The notes beneath the pieces are model-generated. The model saw only the letters and a program-made list of their open reading frames with translations, was not told the origin of the DNA and made no database searches. This document shows positions 18,473 through 26,270 of a stretch of 64,000 nucleotides of DNA, piece by piece. The translations under genes and the position numbers were made by a program. The DNA is from Sandaracinobacteroides hominis (GTDB lineage: Bacteria > Pseudomonadota > Alphaproteobacteria > Sphingomonadales > Sphingomonadaceae): positions 483,557 to 547,556 of the forward strand of contig NZ_JADCUC010000002.1 in NCBI RefSeq assembly GCF_016464365.1, read 5' to 3'. Within the stretch, counting starts at the first letter, position 1; the number at the start of each line of letters is the position of its first letter.

Positions 18473-18942
18473 CGGACGCGATACTGGGCTTCCTGTTTTC
18501 GCCCTGGGGCTGGCTGTCGGCGGCGGCGGTGCTGGCCGGGCTCGAGATGCTTTTGCCCGGCGCCTACATGATCTGGCTGGCGGCGGCCGCTGCCGCGACC
18601 GGGCTGACCGTCAGCGTGCTGAACGTGACGATGGAGGGGCAGCTTGCCGCGTTTGCCGGCTGGATCGCGATTTCGCTGCTGGCGTCGCGGCAGCTGAAGC
18701 GGCTGCGGCCGATCGGCAGCGACGATCCGGGTCTGAACAGGCTTTCCCTGCGCTTGCTGGGAAAGGGGGCGGTGGTGACGCAGGCGATCAGCGGCGGGCG
18801 CGGCAAGGTGCGGCTGGGCGACAGCGAGTGGATCGCCGAAGGTCCGGATGCGCCGGTCGGCACGGCGGTCAGGGTGACCGGCTCGGAAGGGCCGATCCTG
18901 AAGGTGGCGTCAGGTGCGGAGCAGCACGACCCGGCCGGTTGA
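18469..18942 (+). CDS. NfeD family membrane protein
   Basis: 157 residues. Three hydrophobic helices occupy the first half (for example LSAAAVLAGLEMLLPGAYMIW), followed by a small OB-fold-like soluble tail (GKGAVVTQAISGGRGKVRLGDSEWIAEG). This is the short NfeD form that partners SPFH proteins. The start overlaps the upstream stop (ATGA). The last 33 bp overlap the 3' end of the convergent siroheme synthase gene. Confidence 0.9.
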   Translation: MTDAILGFLFSPWGWLSAAAVLAGLEMLLPGAYMIWLAAAAAATGLTVSVLNVTMEGQLAAFAGWIAISLLASRQLKRLRPIGSDDPGLNRLSLRLLGKGAVVTQAISGGRGKVRLGDSEWIAEGPDAPVGTAVRVTGSEGPILKVASGAEQHDPAG

Positions 18943-19668
18943 GCCTTCGGGCACTTCGGTGCCCACCTGCCGCGCCGCGTCGCGCCGGACCAGCGCCAGC
19001 ACTTCGGCCGGAACGCCGCCCGAATGCACCACCAGATCGGCCTGCGCCAGCAGCCGCAGTTGGCGCAGGGTGAGGGCATCTGCGCCATCCGGGCCGATGA
19101 CGATTTCGTCGAGACTGTCTGCCGGGGCTCCGCCTCCGGCCAGCGCCTCGACGATGGCGGCGGCCGGATCGGATTGCGGGACAAGTGGATCCAGCGCGGC
19201 GCCGGGGGCCAGAACCCGTGCCCAGAATTCGCGCCGGGCCGGGACATCCCTGTGTACCGCCCCCACCGCCTGCCGCGCCTGCCGGATCGCCGTCGCCAGC
19301 GGTCCCAGTGTCGCCGGAAGCCAGACCTCCAGCCGTTCCTTCAGCGCCTTGGAGAGGCTGGCCGAAGCGCCGCCGGTGCCGATCGCTGCCACCACCGGCG
19401 AGCGATCGACGATGGCAGGCACGAAGAAATCGGACAGTTCCGGCCGGTCGACCACGTTCACCAGCAACCCGGCTGCCTTCAGCTCTGCTGCCTTTTCCTC
19501 GGGCGCGTCCATCGCCACGAAGGCCAGCCGCACGCCCGGCGACGGGTCCAGCACGACGGTGCCGCCGGCCTCGGTCACCAGCCGCGCCTTGGCATCTGCT
19601 GCTTCCCCCACGCCCACCACCAGCACGGGTTGGCCGTCCAGCCGGTGGAACAGGGGAAGCATGTCCAT
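18910..19668 (-). CDS. siroheme synthase N-terminal type (precorrin-2 dehydrogenase / ferrochelatase) with truncated methyltransferase tail
   Basis: 252 residues. The Rossmann NAD motif VVGVGEAADAKARLV, the FVAMDAP segment and GTGGASASLSKALKERLE match the CysG N-terminal dehydrogenase/ferrochelatase used to make siroheme for sulfite and nitrite reductases. After a linker, residues about 185-240 (DALTLRQLRLLAQADLVVHS, then EVLALVRRDAAR) look like the first part of the uroporphyrinogen-III methyltransferase domain, but the protein ends there. No intact SUMT domain is present in the window. Two bases separate it from galU. Confidence 0.85.
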   Translation of the reverse strand: MDMLPLFHRLDGQPVLVVGVGEAADAKARLVTEAGGTVVLDPSPGVRLAFVAMDAPEEKAAELKAAGLLVNVVDRPELSDFFVPAIVDRSPVVAAIGTGGASASLSKALKERLEVWLPATLGPLATAIRQARQAVGAVHRDVPARREFWARVLAPGAALDPLVPQSDPAAAIVEALAGGGAPADSLDEIVIGPDGADALTLRQLRLLAQADLVVHSGGVPAEVLALVRRDAARQVGTEVPEGSTGRVVLLRT

Positions 19669-19669
19669 C

Positions 19670-20542
19670 CTACTTCACATGCGCCTTCAGCCATGCACTG
19701 ACGGCCGGGCCGATGTCGGGCCGCTCCAGTGCCAGCGCGATGTTGGCGGTGATGTGCCCGGCCTTGTCGCCGCAATCGAAGCGGGCGCCGGCGTAGGTAT
19801 AGGCGTGGAACGGCTGCTTGCCGATCAGCTGCGCCAGTGCGTCGGTCAGCTGGATCTCGCCGCCGGCGCCGCGCTTGCCTTCGGACAGGATGTCCATGCA
19901 CTCCGGCTCGATCAGGTAGCGGCCGACCGCCGCCAGCCGGGAAGGCGCGGTTCCGGGCTTCGGCTTCTCGACGAAACCCTTTACCTCGGTCAGTGCACCG
20001 CCGGTGACGCCGGGATCGACGATGCCGTAGCGATGGGTTTCATTCTCGGGCACTTCCATCACCGCGATCACCGTGCCGCCGACGGTTTCGCGCGCCCGCA
20101 CCATCTGCGCGAGGCAGGGGTCTGCCGGGTTCCACAGCAGCTCGTCGGCGAGCAGCACGGCGAAGGGTTCGTCCCCGGTGATATGGCGCGCGCACCAGAC
20201 GGCATGGCCGAGGCCCGCGGGCTCCTGCTGGCGGACATAGGCGATCTGCCCGGGCGCCAGCTGGGTATCGTCCAGAACCGCCAGTTCGGCCTGCTTTCCG
20301 CGCTCCTTCAGCGTGGCGACCAGCTCGCCGGCGATATCGAAATAATCCTCCAGCGCATTCTTGCCCCGCGCCGTCACGAAGATCATCTGCTCGATGCCGG
20401 CGGCCAGCGCCTCGTCCACGGCATATTGCAGCAGCGGCTTGTCGACGACTGGAAGCATCTCTTTCGGGACTGCCTTGGTGGCCGGCAGGAAGCGCGTGCC
20501 CATGCCGCCCACAGGAAACACCGCTTTACGAACAGGCTTCAT
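19670..20542 (-). CDS. galU: UTP-glucose-1-phosphate uridylyltransferase
   Basis: 290 residues, the usual length. The nucleotidyltransferase motif GGMGTRFLPATKAVPKEML is at the N-terminus, followed by VDKPLLQYAVDEA and the GLGHAVWCAR and FVEKP signatures. It makes UDP-glucose for exopolysaccharide, LPS and trehalose synthesis in the cytosol. It sits between lysA and the siroheme synthase gene, with a 27-bp gap to lysA. Confidence 0.97.
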   Translation of the reverse strand: MKPVRKAVFPVGGMGTRFLPATKAVPKEMLPVVDKPLLQYAVDEALAAGIEQMIFVTARGKNALEDYFDIAGELVATLKERGKQAELAVLDDTQLAPGQIAYVRQQEPAGLGHAVWCARHITGDEPFAVLLADELLWNPADPCLAQMVRARETVGGTVIAVMEVPENETHRYGIVDPGVTGGALTEVKGFVEKPKPGTAPSRLAAVGRYLIEPECMDILSEGKRGAGGEIQLTDALAQLIGKQPFHAYTYAGARFDCGDKAGHITANIALALERPDIGPAVSAWLKAHVK

Positions 20543-20569
20543 GCAAAAACCCCCATCCTAACAAACTGA

Positions 20570-21832
20570 TCAGCCGAGCCAGTCAGGAACCCGGTCGAGT
20601 CCCACAAGTTCCTCCAGCGTCTGCCGCTTTCGTATGACAGCAAAGCGATCGCCCGAAACCAGCACCTCGGGCACCAGCGGCCGCGAGTTGTAAGTTCCGG
20701 CCATCGTCGCCCCATAGGCGCCCGCCGTCATCAGCGCGACAAGGTCGCCTTCTGCCAGCGGGGTGATGCTGCGGTCCTCGGCGAACATGTCGCCCGTCTC
20801 GCACACCGGCCCCACGATTGTCGCCACCATCTCGCCTGCTTCCGGCCTGACTGCCCGGATATCGTGATAGACGCCGTACAGCGTCGGGCGGATGAGGTCA
20901 TTCATCGCAGCATCCAGCACGGCGAAGCGCCTGGCCGCGCCGGATTTCAGCGTGATGACCTTTGCCACCAGCACCCCCGCATTGCCGGCGATCAGCCGGC
21001 CGGGTTCGAACATCAGCTGCAACCCCCAGCCGGCCGTCACCCGCCCGACCATCGCCGCATAGTCGGCCGGAGAGGGCGGCAGCGGAAGTTTCGGATCATA
21101 GGGGATGCCAAGGCCGCCGCCGAGATCGACCCGCTCCACCGGATAGCCCGCCTGCCGCAGGCGCTGCGCCAGCGCGCCGAGCTTGGTATAGGCCGCCTCC
21201 AGCGGCGCGAGATCGAACAGCTGGCTGCCGATGTGCGCGGCGATACCCACCGGGCGGATGCCGGGCAGGCTCGCGGCCTCGGCATAGAGCGCCTCGACGC
21301 GGTCGAGCGGGACGCCGAACTTGTTTTCCGCCTTGCCGGTGGAGATCTTCGCCAGCGTGCCGGCATCGACATCGGGGTTCACGCGAATGGCGACATGCGC
21401 GGTGACGCCCATGTCGCTGGCGACGCGGGAAAGCCGCCTCAGCTCGCTTTCGCTTTCGACATTGAGCTGCAGGATAGCGGCCTCCAGCGCGGCCTTCATT
21501 TCCGCGTCGGTCTTGCCGACTCCGGAAAAGACGATGCGGTTTGCCGGCACGCCTGCCGACAGCGCGCGCACCATTTCGCCTTCGGAAACGACGTCGGCGC
21601 CCATCCCCTCCTGTGCGAGGATTCGCAGCACGGCGACGTTCGGATTGGCCTTTACCGCGAAGGCGACCAGCGGATCGCCGACCGAGGCGAGCGAATCCAG
21701 CACCACCCGCGCATGGCGGCGCAGCGTTGCTTCGGAATAGCAGTAGAAGGGCGTGCCCACCCTGGCGGCGATGGCGGACAGCGCCACCTCCTCGGCGTGC
21801 ATCTCGCCGCCTTTCAGCGCGAAATGATCCAT
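20570..21832 (-). CDS. lysA: diaminopimelate decarboxylase
   Basis: About 420 residues; the last enzyme of lysine biosynthesis, PLP dependent. The PLP lysine lies in VAFAVKANPN, with the glycine-rich phosphate loop DLGGGLGIPY and the C-terminal active-site Cys in GPVCETGDMF. The start [14 protein letters not shown] was chosen because its ATG overlaps the stop of the lipoprotein gene (TGATG); a slightly longer form from 21868 would overlap more. Gene order argH, lipoprotein, lysA is the common proteobacterial arrangement. Confidence 0.97.
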   Translation of the reverse strand: MDHFALKGGEMHAEEVALSAIAARVGTPFYCYSEATLRRHARVVLDSLASVGDPLVAFAVKANPNVAVLRILAQEGMGADVVSEGEMVRALSAGVPANRIVFSGVGKTDAEMKAALEAAILQLNVESESELRRLSRVASDMGVTAHVAIRVNPDVDAGTLAKISTGKAENKFGVPLDRVEALYAEAASLPGIRPVGIAAHIGSQLFDLAPLEAAYTKLGALAQRLRQAGYPVERVDLGGGLGIPYDPKLPLPPSPADYAAMVGRVTAGWGLQLMFEPGRLIAGNAGVLVAKVITLKSGAARRFAVLDAAMNDLIRPTLYGVYHDIRAVRPEAGEMVATIVGPVCETGDMFAEDRSITPLAEGDLVALMTAGAYGATMAGTYNSRPLVPEVLVSGDRFAVIRKRQTLEELVGLDRVPDWLG

Positions 21833-22179
21833 CAGTTCGGCTGCTCTTCGTCGCGCTGCTGCGTCCATTTTTCCGCCGGCGGGGCCTTGTCTCCGGGGAA
21901 GGGAACCGGCCGCACGGTTTCGGTGCCTTCGGGCGGCAGGCTGAAGGGATCGTCGCGGCGCACTTCCAGCCGCACGGTGAGGTCGTCCACGCGGATCGGC
22001 CGGGCTTCGGCCGGCACCGTCAGGCCGGCGGCGACCCTTTCCTTTTCGACGGCACGGGCGCCCTTCTGCTGCTCTTTGGTCAGCGCCGGATCCGGTGGCT
22101 CCAGCCGGGTGACCGGGCCCTTGTAGCCGCAGCCAGCCAGAAGCAGTGTTCCGGCGAGAAGTGCAAGCCTCAGCCCCAT
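21832..22179 (-). CDS. small lipoprotein of the LptM type
   Basis: 115 residues. A short signal peptide ends in a lipobox ([11 protein letters not shown]); the CGxKGP context next to lysA is typical of LptM (YifL), a lipoprotein that assists oxidative folding of the LPS translocon. The C-terminal part is Pro/Glu rich and longer than the E. coli protein. The ATG overlaps the argH 3' end by 10 bp, and the stop overlaps the lysA start, so all three are translationally coupled. Confidence 0.8.
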   Translation of the reverse strand: MGLRLALLAGTLLLAGCGYKGPVTRLEPPDPALTKEQQKGARAVEKERVAAGLTVPAEARPIRVDDLTVRLEVRRDDPFSLPPEGTETVRPVPFPGDKAPPAEKWTQQRDEEQPN

Positions 22180-23615
22180 GTCTGGATTTCCTTCAGCGCC
22201 GCTTCGGCAGCCGCCCTGACGCGCACGGGGGCGGTGCCGCCGGGGCTTGTGCGGCTGGAGACGCTCGCCTCGACGCTGAGCACGTCGAAGATGCCGGCGT
22301 TTATGCGGCTGTCTATGGCTTGCAGGGTTTCCAGCGACAGTTCGTCCAGCTGGGTGCCGGCCTCTTCGGCCGCCTTGACGGCGCGGCCGGTGATGTGGTG
22401 CGCCTCGCGGAAGGGAACGCCTGCCTCGCGCACCAGCCAGTCGGCAAGATCGGTGGCGGTGGAATAGCCGCTGGCGGCGGCGGCGCGCATCCGCGCCGGC
22501 ACGAAGGTCAGCGTTTCCAGCATGCCGGCCATCGCCGCCAGGCTGAGCTCCAGCAGGTCGTGCGCCTCGAACACGGGCTCCTTGTCGTCCTGCATGTCCT
22601 TCGAATAGGCCAGCGGCAGGCCCTTCATCGTTACCATCAGCCCGGTCATGAGGCCGAGGATACGCCCGCTGTGGCCGCGCACAAGCTCGGCGGCATCGGG
22701 GTTGCGCTTTTGCGGCATGATGGAGGAGCCGGTCGACCACTGATCCGGCAGTTTCACCCAGCCGAAGGGCTGGCTGGCCCAGAGGATGATTTCCTCGGCC
22801 AGCCGCGACAGGTGCAGCGCGGTCTGGGTGGCGCTGGTCAGATATTCCAGCGCGAAATCGCGGTCGGAGACGCTGTCCAGCGAATTGGCGGTGGGGCGGT
22901 CGAAGCCGAGTGCCTGCGCAGTCGCCGCGCGGTCGATCGGGAAGCCGGTTCCCGCCAGCGCTGCGGCGCCCAGCGGGCATTCGTTCAGCCGGGCGCGGGC
23001 ATCGGCAAAGCGGCCGAAATCGCGCTTCAGCATCTCCACATAGGCGAGGAGATGATGGCCGAGCGTGACCGGCTGCGCCACCTGCAGGTGGGTGAAGCCG
23101 GGCAGCACGGTTTCGTTGTGCTGCAGGGCGCGCATCGCCAGCACGGCGGCGAGCGCGCGGATGGCGTTCAGGTGGCCGTCTATCGCATCGCGCACCCACA
23201 GCCTGAAATCGGTCGCCACCTGGTCGTTGCGGCTGCGGGCGGTATGCAGGCGCCCGGCATCCGGCCCCAGCAGGGCGGCGAGCCGGGTTTCGACCGTCAT
23301 GTGGATGTCTTCGAGGGCGACATCGACGGGAACGCCGTTGGCGGCAAAGTCGGCCTCTATGGTGGCGAGGCCGTCGCCGATGCGGTTCGCGGCGTCTGCG
23401 TCGATGATCTTCCGGGCGCCGAGCATCGCCACATGGGCGCGGCTGCCGCGGATGTCCTGCCGCCACATCCGCTTGTCGAACGGGATCGAGGCATTTATCT
23501 CAGCCATCACTGCCGCCGGGCCGCCTTCGAAGCGCCCACCCCACAGGGCGTTTGCGCCGGAGTTGCCGTCGCCTGCGCCAGAATCGGAGTCAGAGCCGTT
23601 GCCGGAGCCGTCCAT
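22170..23615 (-). CDS. argH: argininosuccinate lyase
   Basis: 481 residues; releases fumarate to form arginine. The family signature is seen as [12 protein letters not shown], with [11 protein letters not shown] and the start [16 protein letters not shown]. Compared with usual ArgH, there is a Gly/Ser/Asp-rich N-terminal extension of about 22 residues. No ATG, GTG or TTG occurs between its ATG (23615) and the conserved WGGRF, so the extension seems real. AAGG lies six bases upstream of the ATG, inside the divergent tlpA-like gene. The two start codons overlap head to head in the sequence CATG. Confidence 0.96.
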   Translation of the reverse strand: MDGSGNGSDSDSGAGDGNSGANALWGGRFEGGPAAVMAEINASIPFDKRMWRQDIRGSRAHVAMLGARKIIDADAANRIGDGLATIEADFAANGVPVDVALEDIHMTVETRLAALLGPDAGRLHTARSRNDQVATDFRLWVRDAIDGHLNAIRALAAVLAMRALQHNETVLPGFTHLQVAQPVTLGHHLLAYVEMLKRDFGRFADARARLNECPLGAAALAGTGFPIDRAATAQALGFDRPTANSLDSVSDRDFALEYLTSATQTALHLSRLAEEIILWASQPFGWVKLPDQWSTGSSIMPQKRNPDAAELVRGHSGRILGLMTGLMVTMKGLPLAYSKDMQDDKEPVFEAHDLLELSLAAMAGMLETLTFVPARMRAAAASGYSTATDLADWLVREAGVPFREAHHITGRAVKAAEEAGTQLDELSLETLQAIDSRINAGIFDVLSVEASVSSRTSPGGTAPVRVRAAAEAALKEIQTWG

Positions 23616-24195
23616 GAAGCGCCTTATTCCCCTTGCTCTTGCAATACCGCTCGCCGCCTGCGGTCAGAATGGCGGAGGGCAGGCGCAAGCCCCTAAGCAG
23701 GAAACGCCTGCATCGCAAGAAGCGCCGGCAGCAAAGGCGGAGCATGGCCACTTCGATACGCAGTTCGCCGGAACGCCGGCGCCGGCGATTGCGCTGGAGA
23801 CGTCGGCGGAGGGCAAGACCGAGACACTGGCCGATATCCGTGCCGCCAATCCGGGAAAGCCGGTGCTGGTGAACCTGTGGGCGACCTGGTGCGCGCCCTG
23901 CCTGAAGGAGCTGCCGACGCTGGACAGGCTGGCCGCGGATACGAAGGGCAAGCTGGTGGTGGTGCCGCTGAGCCAGGACATGGAGGGGTGGCGCAAGGTT
24001 TCCGGCGAATTCACGGCGGCGAAATACCCCAACCTTGCCACGCGGGTGGAAAGCGGCATGCAGTTTGGTTTCGAGCTGAAGGCGAAGGGGCTGCCGCTGA
24101 CGATCCTCTATGACGCGGACGGCAAGGAGGTGTGGCGCTATGCCGGCGATCGGGACTGGTCGACGGCGGAAAGCCGGGCGAAGATCGGGGTTTAG
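23614..24195 (+). CDS. TlpA-like thioredoxin-fold lipoprotein
   Basis: 193 residues. Signal peptide with lipobox (IPLAACG), a Gln/Ala/Pro linker, then a thioredoxin fold with the redox motif WATWCAPC and the cis-Pro loop GLPLTI. It should sit in the periplasm, membrane anchored, reducing disulfides for cytochrome c maturation or similar tasks. A thioredoxin-fold gene divergent from argH is known in many alphaproteobacteria. Its ribosome binding site (GGAG, six bases before the ATG) lies inside the argH coding sequence. Its last 4 bp overlap the convergent membrane protein gene. Confidence 0.92.
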   Translation: MKRLIPLALAIPLAACGQNGGGQAQAPKQETPASQEAPAAKAEHGHFDTQFAGTPAPAIALETSAEGKTETLADIRAANPGKPVLVNLWATWCAPCLKELPTLDRLAADTKGKLVVVPLSQDMEGWRKVSGEFTAAKYPNLATRVESGMQFGFELKAKGLPLTILYDADGKEVWRYAGDRDWSTAESRAKIGV

Positions 24196-24575
24196 CGGTT
24201 CTGCTCCCGCAGGTGGAACTGCCACTGCGGCCATAGCTGGCTGATGCCGAGGATGAGCGCCACCGCCAGCCCGCAGGGGATCGGGTTCAGCTCTGCGTTG
24301 TTCCAGACGAAGATGAGCATCAGCGCCGCAGTGGGGGCCAGCCCCACGGCCCAGCGCTGCCATGTTTCGCCAAGGCGATAGATTCCAAGGGCGATGGCGT
24401 GGCCGATGGCGACCAGTTGCCACATCAGCCAGTAGAACAGCGCCAGCAGGGCCAGTGCCTCGAAGCCCTGCGGCCCGGCGCCGGGGACGAAATCGAGCGC
24501 ATATTTGGTGAACCAGATTATGGGCAGAAGCATCAGCGCCAGGCTGATGAAGTTCAGGATACGTATCGGCTTCAA
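24192..24575 (-). CDS. small membrane protein of unknown function
   Basis: About 127 residues with four hydrophobic segments (IRILNFISLALMLLPIIW, ALALLALFYWLMWQLVAIG, VGLAPTAALMLIFVW, GLAVALILGISQLW). The TTG at 24575 overlaps the upstream stop (TTGA) and has GGAG seven bases before it; an ATG at 24605 would overlap the upstream gene by 34 bp. I do not recognise the family. It lies downstream of a small secreted protein gene and is probably co-expressed with it. Confidence 0.65.
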   Translation of the reverse strand: MKPIRILNFISLALMLLPIIWFTKYALDFVPGAGPQGFEALALLALFYWLMWQLVAIGHAIALGIYRLGETWQRWAVGLAPTAALMLIFVWNNAELNPIPCGLAVALILGISQLWPQWQFHLREQNR

Positions 24576-24925
24576 TCGTCCACTCCGATTTCGGTGAAGC
24601 GCCATTCGCCCTTCGATATCTCGGCGAACACGTAGATGCTGCCGTTGCAGAAGACCATCTTCTGCGTGCCTTGCGTCACCACCTTTGCAGTGCGGAAACA
24701 GGCGCGCGTGGGGGCGTCGAACAGGCGGGGGACTGCGCCCTCGAACGACGGGCGGTCCAGCGATCTGCCTTCGAACAGGAAGGGCGTGCGGGTGAGGTCG
24801 GCGATTCTTGCGGCCTCGCCCAGCACGACGGCTCGCGCGAAATTGCCGTAGAAATATTCGAAGTCGCCGATGGGGGCGATGGCGAGCGCCAAGAGGGGCA
24901 CGAGGGGCACGAGGGCACGCTTCAT
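24572..24925 (-). CDS. small exported protein of unknown function
   Basis: 117 residues. The N-terminus is a plain signal sequence (LVPLVPLLALAIAPIG). The mature part has two Cys (ACFRTA and VFCNG) that could form a disulfide, and ends in SKGEWRFTEIGVDD. The family is not recognised. Its ATG overlaps the stop of a 37-codon reading frame upstream (ATGA), and its stop overlaps the start of the membrane protein gene downstream, so the three form a tightly coupled set. Confidence 0.6.
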   Translation of the reverse strand: MKRALVPLVPLLALAIAPIGDFEYFYGNFARAVVLGEAARIADLTRTPFLFEGRSLDRPSFEGAVPRLFDAPTRACFRTAKVVTQGTQKMVFCNGSIYVFAEISKGEWRFTEIGVDD

Positions 24926-25035
24926 CCGCCGAAGGCCCGCACGAAGGTGATGGCCGGCCGCCAGGTCCAGCCGGCTTCCTGTATGGCGCGGACCGCGATG
25001 CGGCCCCGGTTGGTCGGCGCTTGCATTGTTGCCAT
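24922..25035 (-). CDS. candidate 37-residue small protein
   Basis: An ATG at 25035 opens a frame of 37 codons that ends with TGA overlapping the next start (ATGA). The product is basic and aromatic (MATMQAPTNRGRIAVRAIQE, then AGWTWRPAITFVRAFGG). A GGGGGG run precedes the ATG but is not a clear ribosome binding site. The stop/start overlap with the next gene is the main support; it may be a real small protein or only a translational leader. Confidence 0.4.
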   Translation of the reverse strand: MATMQAPTNRGRIAVRAIQEAGWTWRPAITFVRAFGG

Positions 25036-25083
25036 CCTGCCCCCCGATGCGGACGGCAGGATGCGCAACTGTCGGGGCGAAGT

Positions 25084-25821
25084 CTAGCGCTTCAGCGCCA
25101 CCGCTTCATCATAGAGCTCGTTGACGCGGCCCCAGTTCACGACGTCCCACCATTTGGCGAGATATTCGCCGCGGCGATTGCGATAGCTGAGATAGTAGGC
25201 GTGCTCCCACACGTCGTTCGCCAGCACCGGCCTGCCCTTCACCGGGGCCAGATCCATCAGCGGATTGTCCTGATTGGGGGTCGAGGTGACGGCTAGCTTG
25301 CCGTCGGGGGTCACCACCAGCCAGGCCCAGCCGGAACCGAACTGCGAGGTGCCGGCCTGCTGGAAGGCGGCCTTGAACTTGTCGACGCTGCCCCACTGTG
25401 CCTCGATCGCCCTGGTCAGCCGGGCAGACGGCGCGCCGCGCTGGCCTTCGGGGGCCATCAGCGTCCAGAAGAAGCTGTGGTTCCAGTGGCCGCCGGCATT
25501 GTCGCGGACGGCCTTGGGAGCGGTGGAGACCTGCGCCAGCAGCGCTTCCAGCGACTTGCCCTGCAGCGCCGGATCGGCGGAAACGGCCTTGTTCAGATTG
25601 TCGACATAGGCCTGGTGATGCTTGCCCCAGTGGATTTCCATGGTTTCCTTATCGATCACCGGCGCCAGCGCATCGAAGGCATAGGGAAGCGGTGCCAGCT
25701 TGAACGGTCCGGCGACAGGCGTTGCAGCGGGGGCGGCTGCGGCTTGCGCCATCGCCATCTGCGGCACGGTGGCAGCGGCCAGCAACAGGACGGATTTCAG
25801 CAGCAGGGCAGGCTTGGGCAC
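25084..25821 (-). CDS. exported iron/manganese superoxide dismutase
   Basis: About 245 residues. The GTG at 25821 has AGGAG six bases upstream and starts a signal peptide (LLLKSVLLLAAATVPQMAMAQ), so the enzyme should be periplasmic. Metal ligands are in MEIHWGKHHQAY, GGHWNHSFFW and the DVWEHAYYL motif. The GGHWNH context and the late NQDNPL (Gln-Asp) lean towards manganese or cambialistic use, which cannot be proved by eye. It removes superoxide outside the cytoplasm. The gap to the small downstream frame is about 50 bp. Confidence 0.92.
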   Translation of the reverse strand: MPKPALLLKSVLLLAAATVPQMAMAQAAAAPAATPVAGPFKLAPLPYAFDALAPVIDKETMEIHWGKHHQAYVDNLNKAVSADPALQGKSLEALLAQVSTAPKAVRDNAGGHWNHSFFWTLMAPEGQRGAPSARLTRAIEAQWGSVDKFKAAFQQAGTSQFGSGWAWLVVTPDGKLAVTSTPNQDNPLMDLAPVKGRPVLANDVWEHAYYLSYRNRRGEYLAKWWDVVNWGRVNELYDEAVALKR

Positions 25822-25897
25822 ATGCGTCTCCTCAGGGTTCAAGCGTTAACGGCAAACTCCTAGCATGGTTCCCGTCGCTGCTGTCCACCCCGGGGGG

Positions 25898-26134
25898 CTA
25901 CTCGATACTCGCCACAAGGTCGCCGCGGTTGACCACGCCCTCTGGCTCGACGTGGATGCGGATGGTACCGGAGGCCGGGGCTTCCAGTTCCATCGTCAGC
26001 TTTTCCACCAGCACTTCGGCGATGAGGTCGCCCTTTGCGACCTGCGAGCCGTCCTCGACCAGCCAGATCAGCGTCGATCCGGTGGCATCGTCCTCGTCCC
26101 AGAGGTCTTGCGGGATGATCAGCGGCGTTCCCAT
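25898..26134 (-). CDS. stand-alone biotinyl/lipoyl-domain protein
   Basis: 78 residues, a single lipoyl domain. The attachment lysine is expected in VEKLTMELEAPASG, with the mirror-image GxIxxHVEPEGVVNRGDLVASIE half. Normally this domain is fused to an E2 acyltransferase; here it is alone. I use ATG 26134; a longer form from 26158 is possible. Upstream lie a 13-codon frame (26139-26180) and, about 120 bp away, a TGGTACCGCTATCA operator-like site shared with the pentose operon. Its enzyme partner is not in the window. Confidence 0.8.
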   Translation of the reverse strand: MGTPLIIPQDLWDEDDATGSTLIWLVEDGSQVAKGDLIAEVLVEKLTMELEAPASGTIRIHVEPEGVVNRGDLVASIE

Positions 26135-26138
26135 CGTC

Positions 26139-26180
26139 TCAGGACTCCTCACCGGCAAAGGAACCGAAGCTGCGCGTCAT
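26139..26180 (-). CDS. possible 13-codon leader frame before the lipoyl-domain gene
   Basis: The frame MTRSFGSFAGEES starts at ATG 26180 with AGGAGA about nine bases upstream and ends 4 bp before the lipoyl-gene ATG. Its end contains GAGGAG, which may serve as ribosome binding site for the next gene. It could be a leader peptide or chance. Confidence 0.3.
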   Translation of the reverse strand: MTRSFGSFAGEES

Positions 26181-26256
26181 CGTGGGAGTCTCCTGAAGCA
26201 TGATACACTGTCTTAGCGCAGCATAGCCGCAGCAAAATCCTGTCGGTTTGAGCAGA

Positions 26257-26270
26257 TGGTACCGCTATCA
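26257..26270. promoter_or_regulatory. LacI-type operator-like site TGGTACCGCTATCA
   Basis: Imperfect palindrome that differs at one position from TGGTAGCGCTATCA at 44889 in front of the pentose operon. It overlaps the stop codon of the protease-nuclease gene and lies about 120 bp upstream of the lipoyl-domain gene, which it would control. Confidence 0.45.
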
